Positions 23,791 to 32,566 of a stretch of 64,000 bases of DNA are shown piece by piece. Numbering within the stretch: the first letter of the stretch is position 1; each line of letters starts with the position of its first letter. The position numbers were made by a program, and so were the translations under genes. The notes below the pieces were generated by a model. It saw only the letters and a list, made by a program, of their open reading frames with translations, searched no databases and had not been told where the DNA came from. This DNA comes from Straminergon stramineum (taxonomy: Eukaryota > Streptophyta > Bryopsida > Hypnales > Calliergonaceae), in NCBI GenBank assembly GCA_963920665.1, contig OY987263.1:37684547-37748546 (forward strand). The letters run 5' to 3'.

Positions 23791-24384
23791 CTATGAAGCA
23801 TCCGGAGAATCTGATGTAAAGCCATTGTAGTAACGAAGTACCTCATAGTCAGAGTAATCAATTGCAGTCATGGCACTACGTCCAGCTCTTGGCGGTGTCA
23901 TTTGATGCATCTCGACTTCATCTTGACACATGGAGCCTTGCAAAACAGTGTTGGTAGTTTTTGAATCACGATCTTGCTGCATGAGCATAGCGGTACTGCC
24001 ATTGTGTTCAGGTGAAGGAGGCACATGCAGGGGAACCTTTGGAAGCCTCGGTAATGGGAGATTTGGCCATACTCGCCAGTCAAGGCAAAGGCACTCAGTG
24101 ATTGGCACTTGGTGGTTTCCTATGCTTCCACCAAATTGTATTCCAAAGTATTGCACATCTCCTTCCCATATCGCCAACACAAGCTCTCCATGGAAGGTTT
24201 GAATTCCACCCCATGGTTTTGATCGGTACCCCATGCTCTCCAATCTGACCCACACAGCTTTGGGCAGTATGGTACCTTCCTTATTATTTGGTCCGTTAGG
24301 TTGACACGGCAATGTCTCGTCAAAAATTGGCATCAATCCATGAAATTTCCTTCTCTGAGATTGACCTTCTCCTCCAATGGGCAT
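23791..24384 (-). other. Open frame directly upstream of, and in frame with, the piggyBac transposase
   Basis: This 197-codon frame ends with TAG at 23791-23793, the codon just before the transposase Met at 23790, in the same frame. It could therefore be an N-terminal extension of the transposase cut off by another nonsense change, or an untranslated leader that happens to be open. It has WVRLESMGYRSKPWGG and several Trp- and Pro-rich stretches. I recognise no domain. Confidence 0.45.
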
Positions 24385-24666
24385 GTGACTACATTATGCA
24401 GAGGCCGCATTCTCAAGCGCTACAAGGTTAGTCACCCAATCTTGAACTCGAGCTGCTTTTTCGAATGCTCCTTGTAGACTCTTAAGGTGCCTCTGTGACT
24501 ACGATGCCATCCTTGGATTCCTACATGATTGATGTGATTCAACCAAGGGTGACATGTGTGCTTGCATGGGGACAGTGCCTTCTATGACTCGTGGAATCAA
24601 CCTGATCGGACTTGTGAAGGTTGTGGGTGATCGAGGTCCGCGTCCACGTCATGCACATTGTGCAAG

Positions 24667-25333
24667 CTAGCCATGTGGTAGTGGGGACGGGCAATTGACA
24701 TCGCAATAATTCACTCTTGTCTTGGGACGTAGAGTTGGCGGGGTGTATGAATTCGGCCTTACAAACGGCATTGTCCATCCTTGTGGTTGTGATTTAGATT
24801 GTTCGACAATGCAAGCAGCACCCACTCTACCACCTCCTCGTGGTCCATGCCCGGCGACTCGAGTTCCACGACGTCCCCCTCGACCTCCACTTGAATTCCA
24901 AGCACTCTCTTCTGCATTAGATTGCGTATTTCCCCCTTGAAGAGGCTTGTCATATAGCTGTTGTGCTGTAGCCAGACGAGCTTGGGACTTCATCTCTACT
25001 TGTGGAATCCGGCCAAAGCTTAGTTCGAATGAAAGTGTAGATAGGTGCTGGAATTCCTCTAGGATCGCCCTCTGCAATCCTTTGTATCCACCCGAGAGCG
25101 TGTGCAATGTGTGTATAAGACAAGTATTGCCACCTCTGATTAGAAGGCTTGTATTCCCATGAGAGTGAGTTGGGTTTCTCGAGGTTAAAGAGATACCACT
25201 CATAGAGGCAATTGACAACCCTCTGAGCAATGTCATGACAACCGCTCTCCACCATTGCCCACTGATAAAAAAGGTGCTGAATTTCTTGTACTTCCTCCAT
25301 CGTGGCCGTCCCATTGTGCAACGCACTTGTCAT
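24667..25333 (-). pseudogene. Accessory open frames of the piggyBac element, unknown protein
   Basis: Two overlapping minus-strand frames look coding in different halves. From 25333 to about 25000 one frame gives EEVQEIQHLFYQWAMVESGC... and YEWYLFNLEKPNSLSWEYKP; from about 25010 to 24667 another gives a Gly/Arg-rich tail (SSGGRGGRRGTRV, GHGPRGGGRV) ending in PHG and TAG. A frameshift joining the two would make one protein of about 220 residues, possibly longer upstream toward 25500. Its orientation matches the transposase and it lies 5' of it. piggyBac elements normally carry only a transposase, so this may be an accessory or captured gene. The family is not recognised. Confidence 0.4.
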
Positions 25334-25895
25334 CCCAAAATTGACGCAAATCGTTCGATGTTGTTGTGAGTACAGAGAGTGGTGTCACCATAGCTCGAAT
25401 GCAAACATCCTGCCAACCACAAAGTCCCAAAAATGATTGGATCTCTACATACCTCCACTCCCTTCTCTCAAACAACAACAACGACAATGAGTACCGCAAT
25501 GAGTCGTGGAACTACTCCGTGCATTTCTTGATTATGCGACTCCAACACGGCCTTGCACAAGCAGCAACTGTGGGAGTGGAGCGCCTTCGCAGGGTACTCT
25601 AGAACTCCCGCTTCAAGCATCCAAAGCCCAACGGTTTGAGACCATCTACTACCGGTCACTTTCCTGAACAAAAGAACAAACCACCTTGTCCATTTTTAGA
25701 CCTCTGTCCGATCCGAGCCCTCCACCGTGAAGATGGTATGTCATTGTACACATACAATTGCACAACCTTGTCTATCACTATTGCCACTACCTTCGTCTTA
25801 ATTTCCACATCCAACAAAATCCGCACCGAATCATGAGGAGCATTTATTTAATTCCTTGTGGACAGTTTTGGTCCCCTTGGGTGTTGAGGGTTTAA

Positions 25896-25993
25896 AGTGA
25901 AGGTTTGTGCACATTAGATTGAATACTCTTGGGTATGCCAAAGTAGATGGATGGTCCCAAGGCCTTGCCCCAAATGCACACTTCTCTTTTCTA
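25896..25993 (+). repeat. Duplicated block copy C, resumption after the piggyBac element
   Basis: Aligns with 2474-2578 in block A (GAAGGTTTGTGCACATTAGA versus GAAGGTTCATGCACATGAGA, then TCTCTTTTCTA). It is cut again by the small CACTA-type element that starts at 25994, and continues at 26187. Confidence 0.75.
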
Positions 25994-26184
25994 CACTAAA
26001 TAGGGGTATTAAGGGACCGAAAAATTAAAGGGAATTATTATGGAAAATTGAAGATGTTTGAAACATGGTGTATATCCCCTGGACACTTCAATAACTATTG
26101 ATGTACAAGAAAAATAGATATTTATACAGCGTGAAATGTTGATTAATTAGTATGGGTCCCCATAATATCCTTAATTATTTAGTG
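25994..26184. mobile_element. Small CACTA-like MITE
   Basis: The left end CACTAAATAGGGGTATTAAG and right end TTAAGGATATTATGGGG-type complement ending in TTTAGTG form an imperfect inverted repeat. TA flanks both sides (25992-25993, 26185-26186). Block A at 2575-2585 gives the empty site TTTTCTAGATTAGAGC. A second member, in the opposite orientation, is at 30986-31172. No coding sequence. Confidence 0.75.
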
Positions 26185-26187
26185 TAG

Positions 26188-26391
26188 ATTGTAGCTAGCT
26201 TATCCAAATCAACTGGAAACATTGTGGACAACTTCTTTGAAAGAATGGTTGAACATGCTCATGAAGGCATCATTGTTGTTACCATAGTTGAGAAAATTGA
26301 TGGTGAGGAATGGCACAATTTGAAAGCAAGTGAGCAAGTGATATTCGAGAAGTACTCTGAATTCATAGTCATAGGACTTCAGTCAATCTAG
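26188..26391 (+). pseudogene. Protein-like open frame spanning a block C junction, family unknown
   Basis: A 67-codon frame runs open from 26188 to TAG at 26389, with text STGNIVDNFFERMVEHAH followed by GEEWHNLKASEQVIFEKY. Its first third matches block A at 2590-2640 on the plus strand; the rest matches block A at 8950-9110 on the minus strand. The frame crosses this junction without interruption, which suggests that copy C keeps an older order in which one exon encoded both parts and that blocks A and B were rearranged. I do not recognise the protein. Confidence 0.35.
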
Positions 26392-26440
26392 CGCAAAGGG
26401 CTCTCAGTCCACATTGTTGCTCAAGCAACAAGCGAGCTAA

Positions 26441-27282
26441 GAGCATTGTCACCCATTCAATGGGAAGCTTCCCGGCCCGGTCCAAGGCGTGGCTAGTCTC
26501 CAATACATGCCCCACCATGAATGCGGCCAAGGACGAAAAGAGACTAGTCACTCCAAAAGTCTCTCGGCAAACACTAAGGTGCTATTCGCATGTAGGACCG
26601 GAGCGGAGGTGGAGCTCCAAGGGCCAAGTCATGAAGATCGGGTCCATGCCACATGAAGCTTCCGCATGTGAACCGGTTCTCCAAATAAAATATTTCCAAA
26701 TTTTGATTGGGAACATCGGAATAAGACAAAAATAATGATTGGGAATATGGGAACAAGACAAACATCAAGGGAAATTCTACATGACATGAAATAATGAGAC
26801 ATGTGGAGGACAATCTTAGTTTATTTAGTAAGTTGGGTTGATGGGAAGGAGAGCGGGTTTGCAAATCCTGAATTCAAGGATGGAAGAGCGAGGGAAGGAC
26901 TGGAGCTCCATTTTAGAAATCAAGTTCACAGTTTCATCATGCAAACCTCCTTGGGCCCGGTTGGAGGTCTGGACTAGTCCTTCATGCGAACAAGCTGAGC
27001 CCTAAGCTTAGGACACCATCCCCGCCATCCTTTTTATTTGGTTGCTTGCTCTTGTTAGTTTGTCAGTTTGTGTGCTACAATACATCATATCTTGTATTTT
27101 TTTTATCAATTGGCATGTTGATTGGCTCCTCGGTTTGCCAAGCCATTAATGCTTTGAGATTGACTTCTTTTGGCATGTCTCGAGGGCAGGAATGATTGGG
27201 GCATAGAAGATGCCCTGGAGGAGTAGGGCTTGGACCACCCCATTCCTCCAACTGTGTTTTTGGGGAATGGGTGGCGATGCTC
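26441..27282. mobile_element. Non-autonomous DNA transposon with GAGCATTG ends and TAA duplication
   Basis: The left end is GAGCATTGTCACCCATTC and the right end is the complement of GAGCATCGCCACCCATTC. TAA precedes the left end (26438-26440) and follows the right end (27283-27285). A 3-bp TAA/TTA duplication is typical of PIF/Harbinger (Tourist-like) elements. The inside (842 bp in total) has higher GC than the surroundings and no recognisable transposase. Confidence 0.75.
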
Positions 27283-27285
27283 TAA

Positions 27286-27560
27286 ATTTCTAATGGCAAT
27301 GCGTTTTGGCTCGTAAAATGTTGCTACCATTTGAATTGACTCAATAAGTGTGCATCTGTATTGTGCTCTAAGTAGCCATAACACAATGTTTGACCTGTTT
27401 GAGAGGTGGCAATGCCCTACGTGGTACGTAACCCTTAAAGAAATGGTGGCAATACCCTGCACATGACGTCACCCTCACAGAAGTGGGCCTAGGAGCTTAT
27501 AAGTATATTATGTATGAATGAGGATGGAATCTCACCAAGGGCACTCAATAATTTTTCATT
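27286..27560 (-). repeat. Inverted, decayed copy of the P450 upstream region
   Basis: Reading the minus strand, GCACAATACAGATGCACACT and the following text match 8699-8760 upstream of P450 copy 1, so block C carries the promoter-side region upside down, without a P450 after it. Confidence 0.6.
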
Positions 27561-27793
27561 TCTAAGCATTTGGGTGATTAGGAGTAAATTATATACACGC
27601 ACAATCAACACTGCCCAAATGCAACACTTACAATTGGACAAAATGTGTAAAGAAAACCTACACTAGATATAGATTAAACAATGCCTTGAATGTTCAACAT
27701 GTTGCATGCTTGTGAGTTCTCATTGATGGAAGTAAAACAAAGGATAAAACTCAAAAGAACTCCATTTTGGACCAAAAAGGAGTTTGACCCCTT

Positions 27794-27875
27794 CACTAGA
27801 AGAAACTAGCATTGGTTTCAACAGAATTCAGTTGACACAAAATTCTATTGAAACCAATGCTAGTTTCTTCTAGTG
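27794..27875. mobile_element. 82-bp CACTA-type hairpin MITE
   Basis: Nearly the entire element pairs with itself: CACTAGAAGAAACTAGCATT at the left and its complement at the right. CTT flanks both sides (27791-27793 and 27876-27878), a 3-bp duplication. The terminus is that of plant CACTA transposons. Confidence 0.85.
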
Positions 27876-28289
27876 CTTGTCCTCTAGTTTTTGCTATTCC
27901 AAGGGAAAGAACCTCTGGTTTCCTCCCATTTTACAATTAACTCTAATGTCCACAACATTTTTTAGTAATAACCTAATATTAACAACTTTTGTTCCTCAAT
28001 ACATAGAGTTTGCATTACAAGGTAGACTTTAACAATCTAATAAGGTAACTACACCTTCATAAAACCAACATCTATAAATTCTTGCCTAAAATGTACTCCT
28101 ACTACTTATGAGATTCTAGAATTGGATTTAGAAACACCTATTTGGAGTACATTTGAAAAATTCATAGTTTATTCATGTGCTATCCAAAAAGTGCATTCTA
28201 AGAGAACTTAGAATCTCCTTTTGACTACCAACATGACCCTGCAAAATAGACCCAATGGGCATGCAGTAAAAATATAGGAATCATTTTCT

Positions 28290-28913
28290 ACCTTGACAAA
28301 TCCATTTTAAGTAAGAATCAAATGCTGTAAAATTTTAGGGAGGCTCTAATTATGATTTGGTTTTAAAATTTCAAAAGGTTAAAGTGTTGGAGGTTATACT
28401 CTTGTAATTTAAGAGAATTCAATATCCGTTACATTGGAGAAAATTTAAAAACTCTTTAGGGCCACCAGACTTTGGACCGGTGCCTTTAAAAGTCCAAACA
28501 AAAAACAAATGTTTTTGTTTTAATTATGAAATTTTTATCAGTTGGATTGTTGTTCCAACTCTTATAGAGGCCCCGTCTTTTCTAATGACATATGTACCCC
28601 AAAAAAGACATTTGTGGTATCAAAACTTTTCCAAAGCAAGAGGTTTTAAAAATTGAAAGCTAGTAACTTTACGAAAGCTTGTCTTTTTGCAAAGTTGCCA
28701 CTTCTACAATAAGATCCACAAATCCAATCATTACAAACAATGGCTGCAAACTCCAAATTGTTGTAGACTTGTTGTCTTTTAGCTATAAAACACACTCTTT
28801 TGGGTACTATATACTTGTACATTTTCTATCAAAAAATAGGATCTAAGATTTAGTACAGAAAAATTTTAGGTGTAGCATATGTCTTATCAACACTCTAGAT
28901 AATTTCAAAATAT
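28290..28913 (+). repeat. Dispersed repeat, third copy
   Basis: Matches 16985-17870 and 19215-19870, including TCCAAAGCAAGAGGTTTTAA and AACAATGGCTGCAAACTCCA-like text. It is broken by the MITE at 28914 and resumes at 29644 for about 90 bp. Confidence 0.65.
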
Positions 28914-29643
28914 AGGTGATTGCAAGAAACGTTTCATGTTTTTGAATCAAAAACACAGTTATGGACCATAGGACTAATAATACTATGCATAACTATTAAT
29001 ATTGTGTGTTAGTAGTGCCCCATTACATCTAAACTATTGATTCAAGGCACCTTCGGATTTGAACTGTCAATTCAATACTATGAAGTATTATAGACTTCTA
29101 CAGAGCACTACAAAAGCCACTAGGAGCAAAAAATAGTGGAATAGGGGTCTATGGACATTTTTATTTTTGGTAATTAAAAAACTTTTAAATACCATTAAAA
29201 AAACCATTTTGCTAGAGAAGATTGCACTCACATTGCACCAAAAAATTCATTTAGGAAATTTTTTCCTTATTTACAACCTTTGTGCTAAGGAAGGTCACTT
29301 TGACCCCATGTGTGCAACAAACATGTTAAACTCTTCGTTAGTCCTTGAAAACGTAGTACATCTCCAACATATCCAATTTGTGACTTCCAATTTGCATTTC
29401 TAGGTCAAAAATAATACTAAAATCCCCCAAATAGCCCCCAAAGACATCCAATCGGGGAAGTTTAAAAATAGTGCACTAATTTTTTTTAAATTTGAAAAAA
29501 TTTATTAATATCTACAATCACTACATGTACATTCATCCCAAATTTCATGCCAAATGGACAAACAATGCAAAAGTTATGAGCAAAATCCACCCATCCGAAG
29601 GCAAGAAAACAAAAAATAGGACAAGTGTTTCTTACAATCACCT
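28914..29643. mobile_element. MITE, GGGTGATTGC family
   Basis: Starts AGGTGATTGCAAGAAACG and ends AAGTGTTTCTTACAATCACC. It sits inside a dispersed repeat whose other copy at about 19545-19575 is unoccupied. Flanks are A/T-rich (TATA on the left, TCTATA on the right), so the exact target duplication is unclear. Inside it resembles the subfamily at 48811-49536 more than that at 1062-1783. Confidence 0.75.
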
Positions 29644-29759
29644 CTATATTGAAAACACAATACTATAGTACTTAAATTAATTCAATTTTTGCAAACACAC
29701 TAATTATCCTATATTACATGTAGGAATTGAATTTCATTCTTATTCTTACTGGATAGGCT

Positions 29760-30480
29760 GGGTGATTGCAAGAAACACTTGTCCTATTTGTTGCATTTTG
29801 CTGATTTTTTGGGGAGTATTTTAAAATTGGAAAATTAATTTTTTAAAAATAAAAAATATATGATTAATGTATATACCTTTAAGATGAAGGTAACCATGGA
29901 AGGAATTGCATAGAAAATTCTGTAAGTAGGAGAACTAGAAAAGTGCTAACTCTCAAGAAAATACATACCTTGATGTTTTAATTAAGGAAAAATAGTAAAA
30001 ATAAATAAATACACAAAATAAAAAGTGGCCATTTGCAACAACCCTATGGAGATGGTCATTCACCAAAAAAACCATCAAAAAAATATTTTATATTTTAGAA
30101 AATGCAAGCAGAAAGAAGCTCATTTTGTAGACTTCCACACCACAAAAAATTAACTATTTCAAAAATTCCTCAAACGGAAAGCTACAAGTCTACTAGAAGA
30201 TCATCTCATCCAAATTTTAGCTCAAAATCTATTTTTTGGGGTTCTAAATAGTACTAAAAACCTCCAAATTGGCAATTGTGACATTGAATCGGGGTCTATT
30301 TTTGGATAGTAAATTATTTCTGGAAATTATGAAAAAATTAGGGAAGGTATATGATAGTCATGAGTGCCTTCCCTACAAATCTTGAGTCATTTGGAGCCAA
30401 AACACAAAAGTTATAGGCAAAAAACTAATTAGCACACACCATGTGACACAAAATAGGATAGGTGTTTCTTGCAATCATCC
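29760..30480. mobile_element. MITE, GGGTGATTGC family, subfamily 1 (inverted)
   Basis: Ends GGGTGATTGCAAGAAACACT and GTGTTTCTTGCAATCATCC. The whole 721 bp is the reverse complement of the element at 1062-1783 with moderate divergence. The flanks do not show a clear 4-bp duplication. Confidence 0.8.
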
Positions 30481-30985
30481 AAGCTATCGGAAGGAGAATA
30501 ATAGAACAATGTCTTTTTGGAGGGTAATTTATTGTTCAAAAGCTAAAATTTTTGTGAGGAAATATTTGATAATAGATTCCTATTTTCAATGGATGAAATT
30601 GTTCAATATTTCAACAAATCTAGTGAAATATCACTCTATTTTGGATGAATTTTAACACTTTCGTATGGATACATGATTTTTCATCTATATTTTGTATGTT
30701 TCATTGATATGGATGGATGTAAATAACTTCTCCTCTCCATTGGAGATGGCTTCCTATACTACCAAAACTAATGAAAATAAACAATGCAAGAAAAGGTTAG
30801 TTAATTGCTAAAATAGTCTTTACTAAGAATGCTCATTGCTTGCCTTGTGCAAATTTACAACAAGGTGGGTATGAAGCAAAAAATTCATTGGTTTGACGGT
30901 GAGAGAAACCTGAGAGAAATCTCCATTGACTACCAACCAATATTAACTTAGTGAGTGTAGATCCACCTAACATAATCTCAATGTA

Positions 30986-31172
30986 CACTAAATAGGGGTA
31001 TTAAGGGGACCCATACTAAATAATTGACATAACACACTATATAAATATCTACCTTTATTGTACAACAATAGTTATTGAAGTGTCCAAGGGATGTACATCA
31101 TTTTCAAACATCTACGATTTTCTACAATCAATCCCTTTAATTTTTCGGTCCCCTCAATACCCCTATTCAGTG
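30986..31172. mobile_element. Small CACTA-like MITE, second copy
   Basis: Left end CACTAAATAGGGGTATTAAG and complement of the right end CACTGAATAGGGGTATTGAG. The inside is the reverse complement of 25994-26184. No clear target duplication. Confidence 0.75.
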
Positions 31173-31266
31173 TCAGTACAAGAATTTTGCTATTGTGTCA
31201 TGTTTTGATTGGTTAAGCAATCAAAGAAGTCAAATGGCTCCACTCTCCTACATTGAGATTATGTTT

Positions 31267-31390
31267 GGTTATTGCAAAGTAGGCCAAGTCATCTAAACTA
31301 ATCCTAGGTCAGTACCAACCTCACCGCCCCCGGCTCGGTAGGTCCTAACCAGTGATTATTTTTGGTAACTTGGCCTGCTTTGCAATCACC
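31267..31390. mobile_element. 124-bp fold-back sharing the GGTGATTGCAA terminal core
   Basis: Left end GGTTATTGCAAAGTAGGCCA and complement of the right end GGTGATTGCAAAGCAGGCCA pair over about 23 bp. The first 11 bases are those of the larger MITE family, but the following bases differ, so it may be a third subfamily mobilised by the same enzyme. The centre is GC-rich. Confidence 0.65.
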
Positions 31391-31529
31391 TAGTCCATAA
31401 TTTATATGCTTGCATCGCTTAATATCTTATTGCAAGCCCCTTGGCCGCATGTAGATCTACTAGCGGCTGCAATGTTCAGTAGATGCAAGGAAGCTGATGG
31501 TGCCGAGGCTGTCCGTCCACCGTTTTGAC

Positions 31530-32510
31530 ATCAATGAATCTTGTCTGGTCAGGAAGTTCAGTCTAAATCTTGTTTGTGTGGACGTTTAATTCTTTGTTTT
31601 TGAATCGAATGGATGAACAGTGTTCGTATTCAGCCGAGCCCACTGACTTTTGGCAGCAAGAATAAGAGCTTACCGTCCACAAACCATCGTCCAAACCATC
31701 ATTTTGACAGTTGTGAATGCAGAAACACATCTCAACCCTAATTTGAAGATTTGTCCACGACAGCTGATAATTTTCTGTTTGAATCTCACTTTTGTTCCGA
31801 ACCGTGCCTACTTTTGTGATAAATGCTGGATCATTCTCGTCTTTGAATTAAGAGTTTCTAAGATACACGCGCACATGAATTTAATTAAGAAAGAAAGAAA
31901 TTGTATAGTTGCCTTGTTGCAGGATCCTGAAGTTTTAAAGAAGGTTCATGCACATGAGATCGAATAGTCTTGGGTATGCCAGAGCGGAGCTAGGGGTGGT
32001 CCCCAGGTCTTGCTCCAAATGCGCACTTCTCTTTTCTAGATTAGAGCTTAGCTTATCCTAATCAACTGGAAACATCGTGGACAACTTCTCTGAAAGAATG
32101 GTGGGTCTTGCTAAAATCTCTGTTGGGAACGATGGTGCAATGCACACTCCAAGATCATTCATTTGAACAGAGGTAATCATTAGTCCCAGTAGCTTGAATG
32201 CTGAGTGAAGTTTCCGGAACAACTGTCTGAACGCGAGGGCGTTGAAGTGAGTGGTTACCAACAGTTGCCGTTGGTATGAAGTACATCCAGACTGACAGAG
32301 AAGGTTGATCATTCTGTCGTTCTGACCCAAGGGGCGTAGGGAATGGGTGCAAGAAGAATTTCGAATAGGATCGAAGAAGCTGAAGAGCCTTTCGAGGTTT
32401 ACAACTTCCTTACCAGGACACCGAGTGCACCATTTACCGATACTGTTGGTTGGTTGAAATGAGATCGATCGTAGACGGCATTTCCATCGCTATTTTTGTG
32501 GATTCCACAA
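31530..32510 (+). repeat. Duplicated block copy B, upstream part
   Basis: About 90 percent like 2050-3040 (offset near 29460). The open minus-strand frame at 32058-32330 is longer here than its counterpart in A. As in A, no protein family is recognised. Confidence 0.6.
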
Positions 32511-32566
32511 TATTCTTCGAGATGTTGAATTTTTAGCTGTGTTCAGCCAATGTCTTTTCTTGTCAG

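Larger units (their letters stand above)
21108..25891 (-). mobile_element. piggyBac element, nearly complete but decayed
   Basis: The left end CCCCTCACCACC and the complement of the right end, ACCCTCAACACC, match at 10 of 12 positions. TTAA abuts both sides (21104-21107 and 25892-25895). Blocks A and B show the same place unoccupied as GAAGTTTTAAAGAAGG at about 2470 and 31928. At 4784 bp the size suits an autonomous element with accessory sequence. It carries a piggyBac transposase on the minus strand (22045-23790) and further open frames upstream of it (23791-24384 and 24667-25333). Its GC content is clearly above that of the surrounding spacer. Confidence 0.85.
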
